64,000 nucleotides of DNA, from positions 62,001 through 126,000 of the forward strand of contig NZ_BMTY01000019.1 of assembly GCF_014649915.1 (NCBI RefSeq), written 5' to 3'. This document shows, in pieces, positions 1 through 10,524 of this stretch. The position numbers and the translations under genes are program-made. Within the stretch, counting starts at the first letter, position 1. The number at the start of each line of letters is the position of its first letter. The notes below the pieces were generated by a model. It saw only the letters and a list, made by a program, of their open reading frames with translations, was not told where the DNA came from and made no database searches. This DNA is from Streptomyces toxytricini (GTDB taxonomy: Bacteria > Actinomycetota > Actinomycetes > Streptomycetales > Streptomycetaceae).

Positions 1-439
1 GCTGTCCTGGGCGGGCGCCCGGCTGTGGAACGCCTACGGCAGCCTGCCTGGCGTCCCCCTGGCGGCGCCCGTCGTGCTCGGGGTGATCGCCGTCGTGCTG
101 CTCGCCACGGCGCTGTCGCTGCGCTCCCGGCTGAAGGCGCAGCGGGAGCGCCGCCCCGACGCGAAGGGCGTCGAGCCGCTGATGGCCGCCCGGGCGCTGG
201 TCTTCGGCCAGGCCAGCGCGCTGGTCGCGGCGCTCGTCGCGGGCATGTACGGCGGCGTGGGCGTCTTCCTCCTGGCCGACGGCCTGGAGGTGCCCGCCCG
301 CCGCGACCAGGCCTGGTACGCGGCGTTCTCGGTGCTCGCGGGCATCGCGGTCATCGCGGCCGCCCTGTTCCTGGAGCGCGTCCTGAAGCTCCCCGAGGAC
401 GACGACACCGCCCCGCCGCAGGCGCCCTCGCGGGCCTGA
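1..439 (+). CDS. DUF3180-type integral membrane protein (5' end outside window)
   Basis: The reading frame is already open at base 2, so the gene begins upstream; about 145 codons are visible, ending in TGA at 437-439. The visible protein has three hydrophobic stretches (around APVVLGVIAVVLLATAL, ALVFGQASALVAALVAGMYGG and WYAAFSVLAGIAVIAAALFLE), an Arg/Lys-rich loop after the first, and a short acidic-Pro C-terminus. In actinobacteria a small DUF3180 membrane protein sits beside the folate genes, and folE lies immediately downstream on the opposite strand, which fits. Function is unknown; the call rests on topology and context. An internal GTG at 74 could be mistaken for a start, but the frame upstream keeps the same hydrophobic character. 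Confidence 0.7.
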   Translation, partial: LSWAGARLWNAYGSLPGVPLAAPVVLGVIAVVLLATALSLRSRLKAQRERRPDAKGVEPLMAARALVFGQASALVAALVAGMYGGVGVFLLADGLEVPARRDQAWYAAFSVLAGIAVIAAALFLERVLKLPEDDDTAPPQAPSRA

Positions 440-463
440 CCGCCGACGGGGCGGGCGGCGGCG

Positions 464-1069
464 TCAGCGGGCCACTATCAGGCTCATGGCCTCGCTGCGG
501 GTGGCGGGGTCGCGGAGCTGGCCGCGGACCGCCGAGGTCGTCGTCTTCGCGCCCGGCTTGCGGATGCCGCGGACCGACATGCACATGTGCTCGGCCTCCA
601 CGACGACGATCGCGCCGCGCGCCTCCAGGATCTCCATCAGCGAGTCCGCGATCTGCGTCGTCAGCCGCTCCTGCACCTGCGGGCGCCGGGCGTAGACCTC
701 GACGAGGCGGGCCAGCTTGGACAGCCCGGTGATCTTCCCGCTCTCCGCCGGGATGTACCCGACGTGGGCGACGCCGTGGAAGGGCAGCAGGTGGTGCTCG
801 CAGAGGGAGACGATCTCGATGTCCTTCACCAGGACCATCTCGTCGTGCCCGAGGTCGAAGGTGGTCGTCAGGACGTCCTCGGGCTTCTGCCACAGGCCCG
901 CGAGGATCTCGCGGTAGGCCCGGGCCACGCGCGCCGGCGTCTCCAGGAGGCCTTCCCGGTCCGGGTCCTCGCCGACCGCCAGGAGCAGCTCGCGGACGGC
1001 CGCTTCGGCCCGCTTCTCGTCGAACACGCCGATCGTGCCCTCGCCGTCCAGGGTCACTGGGTCGGTCAT
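464..1069 (-). CDS. folE: GTP cyclohydrolase I
   Basis: A 201-residue enzyme that converts GTP to 7,8-dihydroneopterin triphosphate, the first step of folate biosynthesis. The family signatures are complete: EDPDREGLLETPARVARAY near residues 34-52, the SLCEHHLLPF block at 88-97, and EHMCMSVRGI at 160-169. The expected zinc ligands are Cys90, His93 and Cys163. The ATG at 1069 is preceded by a GAGG-type ribosome-binding site; the longer open frame starting at 1150 would begin inside a terminator hairpin and is rejected. It follows ftsH on the same strand, separated by a perfect hairpin (1111-1150), so it probably has its own promoter or depends on read-through. A convergent membrane gene ends 24 bases beyond its stop. 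Confidence 0.95.
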   Translation of the reverse strand: MTDPVTLDGEGTIGVFDEKRAEAAVRELLLAVGEDPDREGLLETPARVARAYREILAGLWQKPEDVLTTTFDLGHDEMVLVKDIEIVSLCEHHLLPFHGVAHVGYIPAESGKITGLSKLARLVEVYARRPQVQERLTTQIADSLMEILEARGAIVVVEAEHMCMSVRGIRKPGAKTTTSAVRGQLRDPATRSEAMSLIVAR

Positions 1070-1110
1070 CTGTGCCTCGTTCCTGTCTTCGATCACACGG
1101 GCATACGAAA

Positions 1111-1150
1111 ATGCCGCGCCCCCCAGGCTAGAACCCGGGGGGCGCGGCAT
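1111..1150 (-). terminator. Perfect 14-bp hairpin between ftsH and folE
   Basis: Arms 1111-1124 and 1137-1150 are exact reverse complements around a 12-base loop. The hairpin lies 29 bases after the ftsH stop and 42 bases before the folE start. It is either the ftsH terminator or a partial attenuator within an ftsH-folE transcript; there is no clear T tract, as is common in high-GC genomes. Confidence 0.8.
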
Positions 1151-1178
1151 CCATTCCGGGACCCGCCCCGGCCTGCGC

Positions 1179-3191
<2,013 letters not shown>

Positions 3192-3349
3192 CCATACGGG
3201 ACGCCGGGCGCCCCGTCCCTCCTGCCCGTAGGTAAATGCTGCTGTGAGTAAAGACTGTTCTTCGGAATGTACCCCTGTATTGTCACCCGCGGCCCGGTGG
3301 GACGGCTGACAGAACTGCTTTCCCCTGCTTCAACGGCCGGGGGCGGCCG

Positions 3350-3371
3350 GGGGTTCCCCGGCGGGGACCCC
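3350..3371 (-). terminator. Imperfect hairpin after hpt
   Basis: A 9-bp GC-only stem (GGGGT-CCCC against GGGG-ACCCC) with one bulged base lies 27-49 bases past the hpt stop on the minus strand. It is a plausible terminator separating hpt from the ftsH promoter region. Confidence 0.45.
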
Positions 3372-3398
3372 GGTCGGAGCCCCCGCGCAGGAGGTGCG

Positions 3399-3959
3399 TC
3401 AGCCGCCGTAGACGTGCGGGGCGAGGGTGCCGACGAACGGCAGGTTGCGGTACTTCTCGGCGTAGTCGAGGCCGTAGCCGACGACGAACTCGTTCGGGAT
3501 GTCGAAGCCGACCCACTTCACGTCGATGGCGACCTTCGCGGCGTCGGGCTTGCGCAGCAGGGTGACGACCTCCAGGGACGCCGGCTGGCGGGAGCCCAGG
3601 TTCGACAGCAGCCAGGACAGCGTCAGGCCGGAGTCGATGATGTCCTCGACGATCAGGACGTGCTTGTCCTTGATGTCGGTGTCCAGGTCCTTGAGGATCC
3701 GCACCACGCCGGAGGACTGGGTGCCGGCGCCGTACGAGGACACCGCCATCCAGTCCATGGTGAGCGGGGTGGACAAGGCGCGCGCCAGGTCCGCCATCAC
3801 CATCACCGCGCCCTTGAGGACGCCGACGATGAGCAGGTCCTTGCCCGCGTACTCCGCGTCGATCTTCGCGGCCAGCTCGGCCAGCTTCGCGTCGATCTCT
3901 TCCTTGGTGATGAGCACCGACGCCAGGTCGCTGCCCATGTCCTTCTCGTCCACCCGCAT
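3399..3959 (-). CDS. hpt: Hypoxanthine phosphoribosyltransferase
   Basis: A 186-residue purine-salvage enzyme that transfers phosphoribosyl from PRPP to hypoxanthine or guanine. The PRPP-binding motif VLIVEDIIDSG is intact, with the upstream GVLKGAVMVMADL loop and the SSYGAGTQSSG flexible loop characteristic of bacterial HPRTs. The C-terminal block ending in PHVYGG is typical of actinobacterial members. The start is placed at ATG 3959 (MRVDEKDMG); a second ATG seven codons in (3938) is also possible. The open frame extends far upstream through tilS in another frame, but that extension has no family similarity. The gene follows tilS on the same strand with a gap of about 65 bases, so the two are probably co-transcribed, as in many Gram-positive bacteria. 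Confidence 0.95.
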   Translation of the reverse strand: MRVDEKDMGSDLASVLITKEEIDAKLAELAAKIDAEYAGKDLLIVGVLKGAVMVMADLARALSTPLTMDWMAVSSYGAGTQSSGVVRILKDLDTDIKDKHVLIVEDIIDSGLTLSWLLSNLGSRQPASLEVVTLLRKPDAAKVAIDVKWVGFDIPNEFVVGYGLDYAEKYRNLPFVGTLAPHVYGG

Positions 3960-4024
3960 CACTTTCGTTGTCGGCCGGGACCCCGGGGGCGACCCCGGAG
4001 GACTCAGCCGTGTTTCAGCACCTA

Positions 4025-5107
4025 TCAGCCCTGCCGGATGACAAGTCTGCCACCCTGGCGCCGGGCCTCCACCCGGCCGGGCAGGTTGATGGCGCCCTGG
4101 CCCCGCCATCCGGTGATGAGCCGGTCGACTTCCTCGATGTGCCGGGCGAAGAGGGAGCCTGCCGGGGAGCCCGCCGCGACGACGGCCCGGCGCAGCACGC
4201 GGCGGCGGACGGCCGGGGGCAGGGCGTAGAGCTTGGCGCACTCCAGCCGTCCGTCGTCGTCGCGTACGCCGGCCTCGGCCTCGGCCGCCCAGGCGTCGAG
4301 GGCGTCCGCGTCGTCGCGGGAGAGCTGGGCGGTGCGGGCGAGCGCCTCGACGACGCCCTTGCCGAGGGCCTTCTCCAGGGCGGGCAGCCCTTCGTGCCGC
4401 AGCCGGGAGCGGGTGTAGGCCGGGTCGATGTTGTGCGGGTCGTCCCACACGGGCAGCGACTGCACCATGCACGCCTTGCGGGCGGTCTGCCGGTCGACCT
4501 GGAGGAAGGGGCGGCGGTAGCGGTGGGTGCGGCCGGCGGTGCCCTGTCCGCCGGGGCCGGCGGAGACCTCGGGCATCCCGGACAGGGAGCGGATGCCGGA
4601 GCCGCGGGCCAGCCCCAGCAGGACGGTTTCCGCTTGATCGTCCCGGGTGTGGCCGAGCAGTACGGCGGCGGCCCCGAGCCTGCCCGCGGCGTCGTCCAGG
4701 GCGGCGTAGCGGGCGTCGCGGGCCGCCGCCTCGGGCCCGCCCCCGCGGCCGACGTGCACGGTGACCGCCTCGACCGGGTCCAGGCCCAGGGCGGCCATGC
4801 GGGTGGCGACCTCGGCCGCGCGCAGGTCGGAGCCCGGCTGGAGGCCGTGGTCGATGGTGACGCCGCCGGCCCGGATGCCCAGCTTGGGCGCCTCGAAGGC
4901 GAGGGCCGAGGCGAGGGCCATGGAGTCGGCGCCGCCGGAGCAGGCGACGAGGACGAGCGGCGGGGTGCCTCCGCCGGGCGCCGGGAGGAGCGCGCCCCGG
5001 CCGGCGCCGCCGCGCACGGCGGACCGTTCGGTGAGGTCGGTCAGGACGTCGTGGAGAACGCGGCGGACCGCCAGGCGTATCGCCGCGACCGCAGGATGGG
5101 GACCCAT
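4025..5107 (-). CDS. tilS: tRNA(Ile)-lysidine synthase
   Basis: A 360-residue N-type ATP pyrophosphatase that converts the wobble C of the Ile CAU anticodon to lysidine, so that AUA is read as isoleucine. The PP-loop SGGADS is at residues 57-62, followed by the ITIDHGL-like block (VTIDHGLQPGSD), LGHTRDDQAET and the RPFLQVDR segment seen in the family. The C-terminal third is helical and variable, as expected. The start is ATG 5107 (MGPHPAVAAIRLAVRRVL). The 48 upstream codons of the open frame look noncoding (His/Arg/Pro-rich). hpt lies immediately downstream and a metallopeptidase-like gene upstream, matching the conserved actinobacterial hpt-tilS-DUF2342-dacB order. Confidence 0.93.
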   Translation of the reverse strand: MGPHPAVAAIRLAVRRVLHDVLTDLTERSAVRGGAGRGALLPAPGGGTPPLVLVACSGGADSMALASALAFEAPKLGIRAGGVTIDHGLQPGSDLRAAEVATRMAALGLDPVEAVTVHVGRGGGPEAAARDARYAALDDAAGRLGAAAVLLGHTRDDQAETVLLGLARGSGIRSLSGMPEVSAGPGGQGTAGRTHRYRRPFLQVDRQTARKACMVQSLPVWDDPHNIDPAYTRSRLRHEGLPALEKALGKGVVEALARTAQLSRDDADALDAWAAEAEAGVRDDDGRLECAKLYALPPAVRRRVLRRAVVAAGSPAGSLFARHIEEVDRLITGWRGQGAINLPGRVEARRQGGRLVIRQG

Positions 5108-5308
5108 GTCCGGTGCCCTTCGGTGGAGTTTCGTCAGATGCCGTGGGAGGCCGGGAGCGGCCTCCGCGGGGTGGCGGTTGTCACTCAGAGTGCGTCGATG
5201 GTGACAGAACCGAGCCGTTCCCTGAGCATCGCACGCCCTTCCACGCCCCACGGTCCCTCGGACGGGTGACGCTCGTTCCCTCCATGAGACAGGTTTACGC
5301 CTGCCGGG

Positions 5309-6460
5309 TCATTCCCCTTCGCCCGGTTCGCCGCCCCTGCCGTGCACACGGGCCACCCAGTCCGCGGGCCGGGCGATCTCCGCCTTGGTCGGCAGCGTGT
5401 TGGGGGAGGTCCACACCCGGTTGAAGCCGTCCATGCCGACCTGGCCGACGACGGCCCGTACGAAGCGCTCGCCGTCGCGGTACTGGCGCAGCTTGGCGTC
5501 GAGGCCGAGGAGCTTGCGCAGCGCGGCGTCCAGCCGGCCGGCACCCGTGGCGCGGCGCTGCTGGAACTTCTCCCGGATCTCGGCGACGGAGGGCACCACC
5601 TCGGGGCCGACGCCGTCCATGACGTAGTCGGCGTGGCCCTCCAGCAGGGACATGACGGCGGTGAGGCGGCCCAGCACCTCGCGCTGCTCGGGCGTCTGGA
5701 CGAGCTCGACGAGGGTGCGGCCCTCGTCGCCGCGCTCGGCGTCGGGGCGGGCCCCGGCGAAGGCCTGGGCGGCCTCGCGCAGCCGCTCCAGGAGGGCGGC
5801 CGGGTCCATCTCGGTGGCGCCGAGGAAGCTCTGGATCTCGGCTTCGAGGTGGTCGCGCAGCCAGGGCACGGCCGTGAACTGGGTGCGGTGCGTCTCCTCG
5901 TGCAGGCAGACCCACAGCCGGAAGTCGTGCGGGTGCACGTCCAGCTCGCGCTCGACGTGGACCACGTTGGGGGCGACGAGGAGGAGCCGGCCGCCGGCGG
6001 CGGCCCCGGAGCCGCGGGAGAGGTCGCGCTCCAGGGGCGCGAAGGTCTCGTACTGGCCGAGCACGCGGGAGGCGAGGAAGCTCAGCAGCATGCCCAGCTC
6101 GACGCCGGTGACCTTGCCGCCGACGGCGCCGAGGACGCCGGCGCCGGGGGTGCCGGCGCGGCGGTCCTGCATCTTGCCGAGCAGCGGCGCGAGGAGCTCG
6201 CGGAAGCCGGCCACGTTGGCCCGGACCCAGCCGGCCCGGTCGACGACCAGGACGGGGGTGTCGGGGACCTCCGCACCGTCGGGGATCATGCGGGTGAACC
6301 CGCGCACGTGGCGCTCCGAGGTCCTCGCGTGCCGGCGCAGCTCCGCCACCACGGCCCGGGCCTCGTCGCGCGTGACCTCCGGACCCGGCCGGACCAGCCG
6401 CGTCGCGGTCGCCACCGCGAGGTTCCAGTCGACCATCTCGGCACCACCGATGCTCGTCAT
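5309..6460 (-). CDS. DUF2342 zinc-dependent metallopeptidase-like protein
   Basis: A 383-residue protein of the actinobacterial DUF2342 family, sometimes annotated as a coenzyme-F420-associated hydrolase. It carries HEETH at 187-191 followed by RTQF, a gluzincin-like metal site, and a downstream EGHADYVMDG element (274-283) that could supply the Glu ligand. There is no signal peptide or membrane segment, so it is probably cytosolic. It lies between dacB and tilS on the same strand in the conserved actinobacterial order. Its substrate is unknown; the motif supports metal binding but not a defined reaction. The C-terminal tail is short and Gly/Glu-rich. Confidence 0.85.
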   Translation of the reverse strand: MTSIGGAEMVDWNLAVATATRLVRPGPEVTRDEARAVVAELRRHARTSERHVRGFTRMIPDGAEVPDTPVLVVDRAGWVRANVAGFRELLAPLLGKMQDRRAGTPGAGVLGAVGGKVTGVELGMLLSFLASRVLGQYETFAPLERDLSRGSGAAAGGRLLLVAPNVVHVERELDVHPHDFRLWVCLHEETHRTQFTAVPWLRDHLEAEIQSFLGATEMDPAALLERLREAAQAFAGARPDAERGDEGRTLVELVQTPEQREVLGRLTAVMSLLEGHADYVMDGVGPEVVPSVAEIREKFQQRRATGAGRLDAALRKLLGLDAKLRQYRDGERFVRAVVGQVGMDGFNRVWTSPNTLPTKAEIARPADWVARVHGRGGEPGEGE

Positions 6461-6529
6461 GCGTCAACGGTACGTGGACCCGGGCCGCTGCGGATCCCCC
6501 GCGCAGCCGCCGGCGTCCGGCCGCGGCTG

Positions 6530-7963
6530 CTAGCGGGCGGCGGCCACGGCGGCGGCGAGCCGGTCGAGCCGCTTCTCGGCGGCGGGGCCGTCGGGGGCCT
6601 CGGCGCTGAGGAACGCGAAGGCGAGCAGCCGCCCGGAGGCGTCCACGACGGTGCCCGACAGGGCGTTCACCCCGGTGAGGGTGCCGGTCTTGGCGCGGAC
6701 GAGGCCGGCGGCCGGGGAGTCGCCCGCGTTGCGGGCGCGCAGCGTGCCGGTGAACCCGGCGACGGGCATCCCGGTGAGGACGGGCCGCAGCTCGGGGTGG
6801 TGCGGGTCGGCGGCCCTGGCCAGGATCCCGGTGAGCAGGCTCCCGGTGATGCGGTCGGCGCGGTTCAGGCCGCTGCCGTCGGTGAAGCGCGAGCCGGCCG
6901 TGTCCAGGCCGAGGGAGGCCAGCCGGTCGGAGACGGCCTTCTCGGCGCCCTCGAAGCTGGCGGGCCGGCCGGAGGCGAGGGCGGTCTGCCGGGCGAGTGC
7001 CTCGGCGATGTCGTTGTCGCTGTGGGTCAGCATCCGCTCGACCAGCCCGGAGACGGGCGTGGAGAGGGTGACCGCGAGCGGCTGGGTGCCCGCGGCGGCC
7101 TTGGCGCGGGCGGGTTCGCCGGTGACGGTGATGCCGCGTTCCGCCAGGAGGGCGGCGAAGGAGCGGGCGGTGTGGGCGGCGGGGTCCTCGATGCGCGTCA
7201 CGGGCCCGGAGACGGAGTCGTCGGGCCGTGCCTCGTCGGCCATGAGGGGGCTAACGAGGGCGAGGTTGGCGTTGACGCCGATCGGGTGCCGGGCCGGGCC
7301 GGTGAAGAGGCCGTCGTCGTAGCCGAGTGCGACCGTGTCCCGGCCGGTGGCCTTGAGCGCCTGGGCGGTGTCGGCGGCGAGCGCCACGAGGCTGCCGCCG
7401 GAGCCGGCCGGGGGCTTCTTCTTCGCCGTGAGGGAGGGGTCCCCGCCGCCGACGAGGACGATCTGCCCGGGGTCGGTGCCGGGGGAGACGGTGGTGCGGA
7501 TGCGGTGGTCGGGGCCGAGGGCGGTCAGTGCCGCGGCCGCCGTGGCGATCTTGGTGGTGGAGGCGGGGGCCATCGGCCGGCTCTCCCCGGACTCGAACAG
7601 GACCCGTCCGGTCGCGGTGTCCACGACCGAGGCGGTGCGGGCACTGCCCAGCGCCGGGTCGTCCAGCAGCGGCCGCAGCGCCTCGGCGAGCCCCGCGGGC
7701 TCGGCGGCCCCGGCCGCGCCGGCGGCCTGCGCGAGGCCCGGGCCGACGCCGGCGAGCACGCCGGGGGCGCTCGGCGCGGGCTGCGGCAGGGGCGGCGCGG
7801 CGTGATCTGCGCCACCCGCCGGTTCCCAGGAGGCGGCCCTGTCCCGCTCGGCCTTACGCTGACCGGAGTCCCAAGGACCGGCCGCGGACACCGCGGCCAC
7901 CGACAGGGCGAGACCGGCGGCGGTCGACCCCGCGATGAGCTGCCACGTCTTGACCAGAGGCAC
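6530..7963 (-). CDS. dacB: D-alanyl-D-alanine carboxypeptidase/endopeptidase (peptidase S13, PBP4 type)
   Basis: A 477-residue penicillin-binding protein that trims the terminal D-Ala of peptidoglycan stem peptides or cleaves crosslinks outside the membrane. An N-terminal hydrophobic segment (about 7-28) acts as signal or anchor. The three active-site motifs are present: STTK (135-138), SDN (315-317) and KTG (425-427). The stretch between SxxK and SDN is long, as expected for the S13 inserted domain. I choose the GTG at 7963, with GGGG about ten bases upstream, over the ATG-like start at 8008. It is divergent from ppa with about 147 bases between starts, so both promoters lie there. Confidence 0.93.
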   Translation of the reverse strand: MPLVKTWQLIAGSTAAGLALSVAAVSAAGPWDSGQRKAERDRAASWEPAGGADHAAPPLPQPAPSAPGVLAGVGPGLAQAAGAAGAAEPAGLAEALRPLLDDPALGSARTASVVDTATGRVLFESGESRPMAPASTTKIATAAAALTALGPDHRIRTTVSPGTDPGQIVLVGGGDPSLTAKKKPPAGSGGSLVALAADTAQALKATGRDTVALGYDDGLFTGPARHPIGVNANLALVSPLMADEARPDDSVSGPVTRIEDPAAHTARSFAALLAERGITVTGEPARAKAAAGTQPLAVTLSTPVSGLVERMLTHSDNDIAEALARQTALASGRPASFEGAEKAVSDRLASLGLDTAGSRFTDGSGLNRADRITGSLLTGILARAADPHHPELRPVLTGMPVAGFTGTLRARNAGDSPAAGLVRAKTGTLTGVNALSGTVVDASGRLLAFAFLSAEAPDGPAAEKRLDRLAAAVAAAR

Positions 7964-8110
7964 CTCGCACCAGCCCCTTTCGCGATCACGTATGTGCGTG
8001 AGGGACACTTAACCACTGCGTCTTGCCGCGAGCATGGCACCCCACCCGGCAGGGCTGGGTCCGGACGCGCTATCACTCGAGCAACGAAGCTGATCATGGA
8101 GGAGCAGGAC

Positions 8111-8602
8111 GTGGAGTTCGACGTCACCATCGAGATCCCCAAGGGTTCGCGGAACAAGTACGAGGTGGACCACGAGACCGGCCGGATCCGCCTGGACCGT
8201 CGCCTGTTCACCTCCACCAGCTACCCGACGGACTACGGCTTCGTCGAGAACACCCTGGGCGAGGACGGCGACCCGCTGGACGCCCTGGTCATCCTGGACG
8301 AGCCGACCTTCCCGGGCTGCCTGATCAAGTGCCGCGCCATCGGCATGTTCCGCATGACCGACGAGGCGGGCGGCGACGACAAGCTGCTGTGCGTGCCGGC
8401 CTCCGACCCGCGCGTGGAGCACCTGCGCGACATCCACCACATCTCCGAGTTCGACCGCCTGGAGATCCAGCACTTCTTCGAGGTCTACAAGGACCTGGAG
8501 CCGGGCAAGTCGGTCGAGGGCGCCAACTGGGTCGGCCGCACCGAGGCCGAGGCCGAGATCGAGCGCTCCTTCAAGCGCCTCCAGGAGCAGGGCGGCCACT
8601 GA
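8111..8602 (+). CDS. ppa: Inorganic pyrophosphatase (family I)
   Basis: A 163-residue soluble enzyme that hydrolyses pyrophosphate to phosphate, pulling biosynthetic reactions forward. Signatures include IPKGSRNKYEVDHETG, YPTDYGFVENTLGEDGDPLDALVIL (the metal-binding Asp cluster) and the FEVYKDLEPGKSVEG block. The start is GTG 8111, preceded by an excellent GGAGGA site eight bases upstream; the open frame continues far upstream only as noise across dacB. A strong 18-bp terminator follows. A second, membrane-bound pyrophosphatase (hppA) lies at 36.9-39.3 kb, so this genome segment encodes both soluble and proton-pumping forms. Confidence 0.97.
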   Translation: MEFDVTIEIPKGSRNKYEVDHETGRIRLDRRLFTSTSYPTDYGFVENTLGEDGDPLDALVILDEPTFPGCLIKCRAIGMFRMTDEAGGDDKLLCVPASDPRVEHLRDIHHISEFDRLEIQHFFEVYKDLEPGKSVEGANWVGRTEAEAEIERSFKRLQEQGGH

Positions 8603-8659
8603 GCCGCTCCGGCCCGCTGCGGCGGGCCGGTGAGGGCTCCTGCGAGCCCGTGCCCCGTC

Positions 8660-8706
8660 CCGCGGCGGGCGGCACCCCGGACGGGTGCCGCCCGCCGCGG
8701 CGTTTT
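8660..8706 (+). terminator. 18-bp hairpin terminator after ppa
   Basis: Arms 8660-8677 and 8683-8700 are perfectly complementary around a 5-base loop and are followed by CGTTTT. It ends 104 bases past the ppa stop. Confidence 0.9.
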
Positions 8707-8786
8707 CCCGGGGGCGGGCTCGTGGTCGCCCCGGATGAAACCGTTCCGCATACTGATACCCGGGCCGGCCAGGGACGGGAGGACGC

Positions 8787-10442
8787 GTGGCGGAGGCCGA
8801 GGGATCCGGGGACGAAGAGGACCGGAAGCCGCAATCCGACGAGGCGCACAGCGCCTTCTCCCCGCCGCCCGGCACCGGGCCGGAGCCCGTCGGCGACGAC
8901 CAGCCGACCTCCGAGTTCACGGTGCCCGAGGGGCTGCCCCTGCCGCCGCCCGAGCCCCCGGAGGGCTCGGCGTTCGCACCGCCCTCCACCTACAGCGCCC
9001 AGCAGTCCCCGCCGGCGTACGTGCACGGCCCCGGGCTGCCCCTCGCGCGGATGACGGAGTCCCCCTGGCAGGACCGCATGCGCACCATGCTGCGCATGCC
9101 GGTGGACGTGCGGCCCGTCCCCGAGCCCGTGCAGCGGCACGGCGAGCCGGGGCACGCCGTCGGCCGCGTCCTCGACCTGACCCTGCGCATCGGCGAGCTG
9201 CTGCTCGCCGGCGGCGAGGGCGCCGAGGACGTCGAGGCCGCCATGTTCGCCGTGGCCCGCAGCTATGGGCTGGACCGCTGCGAGCCGACCGTCACCTTCA
9301 CCATGCTGTCGATCACGCACCAGCCCTCGCTGGTGGGCGACCCCGTCTCGGCGAGCCGGACCGTACGCCGCCGCGGTACGGACTACACCCGGCTCGCGGC
9401 CGTCTTCCGCCTCGTGGCCGACATCAGCAGCCCCGAGGCCGAGATCACGCTGGAGGAGGCCTACCGGCGCCTCGCCGAGATCCGCCGCAACCGGCACCCG
9501 TACCCGACGTGGGTGCTCACCGCGGCCACCGGACTGCTCGCCGGCGCCGCCTCCGTCCTCGTCGGCGGCGGAGTCATCGTCTTCTTCGCGGCCGCGATCG
9601 GCGCCATGCTCGGCGACCGGCTCGCCTGGCTGTGCGCGGGGCGCGGGCTGCCGGAGTTCTACCAGTTCGTCGTCGCTGCGATGCCGCCCGCGGCGCTCGG
9701 CGTCGGCCTCGCGCTGACCGACGTCGACGCCCTCGCCTCCGCGGTGATCACCGGCGGGCTCTTCGCGCTGCTGCCCGGCCGGGCCCTGGTCGCCGCCGTG
9801 CAGGACGGCCTGACCGGCTTCTACATCACCGCGTCGGCCCGCCTGCTGGAGGTCATGTACCTCTTCATCGGCATCATCATGGGCGTCCTCGTGGTGCTGT
9901 ACCTCGGGCTCCAGCTGGGCGCCGCGCCGCGGCCCGAGGAGGCCCTGCAGATCACCCAGCGGCCGCTGATCCAGATCGCGGCCTCGATGGTGCTGGTGTT
10001 CACGTTCGCGATCCTGCTCCAGCAGGAACGTTCCACCGTGTGGATCGTGACGCTCAACGGCGGAGTCGCCTGGGTGACCTTCGGGGCCCTGCACTACGCC
10101 GGGGGGATCCCGCCGGTGCCCTCCACCGCCGTCGCCGCCGGGCTCGTCGGCCTCTTCGGGCAGCTCTTCTCCCGCTACCGCTTCGCCTCGGCCCTGCCGT
10201 TCGTCACCGCCGCGATCGGGCCGCTGCTGCCCGGCTCGGCGACGTACTACGGACTGCTGCTCATCGCCGAGGACGAGCTCAACCGCGGCCTCGGCTCGCT
10301 CACCAACGCCGCCGCCATCGCGCTGGCCATCGCCATCGGCGTGAACCTCGGGCAGGAGGCCTCGCGGCTCTTCATGCGGATCCCGGGGGCCGCGAGCGCC
10401 GCCCGCCGCCGAGCCGCCGCCAAGCGCACCCGCGGGTACTAG
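8787..10442 (+). CDS. Threonine/serine exporter family (ThrE-type) membrane protein
   Basis: A 551-residue protein with a disordered Pro/Glu-rich N-terminus (about 1-90), a cytoplasmic domain (about 115-230) and about ten transmembrane segments from roughly 240 to 520. This matches the ThrE architecture, in which the DUF1212 and DUF3815 halves are fused. The helix pair GLLAGAASVLVGGGVIVFFAAAIGAMLGD and the later PLLPGSATYYGLL block are typical. It probably exports threonine, serine or other small substrates; specificity cannot be read from sequence. The start is GTG 8787 with GGAGG four bases upstream. It stands alone between two hairpin terminators. Confidence 0.85.
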   Translation: MAEAEGSGDEEDRKPQSDEAHSAFSPPPGTGPEPVGDDQPTSEFTVPEGLPLPPPEPPEGSAFAPPSTYSAQQSPPAYVHGPGLPLARMTESPWQDRMRTMLRMPVDVRPVPEPVQRHGEPGHAVGRVLDLTLRIGELLLAGGEGAEDVEAAMFAVARSYGLDRCEPTVTFTMLSITHQPSLVGDPVSASRTVRRRGTDYTRLAAVFRLVADISSPEAEITLEEAYRRLAEIRRNRHPYPTWVLTAATGLLAGAASVLVGGGVIVFFAAAIGAMLGDRLAWLCAGRGLPEFYQFVVAAMPPAALGVGLALTDVDALASAVITGGLFALLPGRALVAAVQDGLTGFYITASARLLEVMYLFIGIIMGVLVVLYLGLQLGAAPRPEEALQITQRPLIQIAASMVLVFTFAILLQQERSTVWIVTLNGGVAWVTFGALHYAGGIPPVPSTAVAAGLVGLFGQLFSRYRFASALPFVTAAIGPLLPGSATYYGLLLIAEDELNRGLGSLTNAAAIALAIAIGVNLGQEASRLFMRIPGAASAARRRAAAKRTRGY

Positions 10443-10467
10443 AACCGCGGGAACCCGGGAGAAACGG

Positions 10468-10505
10468 CGGCGCCCCGCGGACCTCTGCGGGTCCGCGGGG
10501 CGCCG
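10468..10505. terminator. 16-bp bidirectional terminator
   Basis: Arms 10468-10483 and 10490-10505 are exact complements with a 6-base loop, placed in the gap between the convergent exporter and DedA genes. It can serve both. Confidence 0.88.
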
Positions 10506-10524
10506 TACCGGGCCGTGGGGGCGT

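Noticed and set aside
5342..8110. Plus-strand frame continuous with ppa across dacB and the DUF2342 gene
   Set aside because: Low-complexity Gly/Ala/Arg translation; ppa has an excellent ribosome-binding site and start at 8111.
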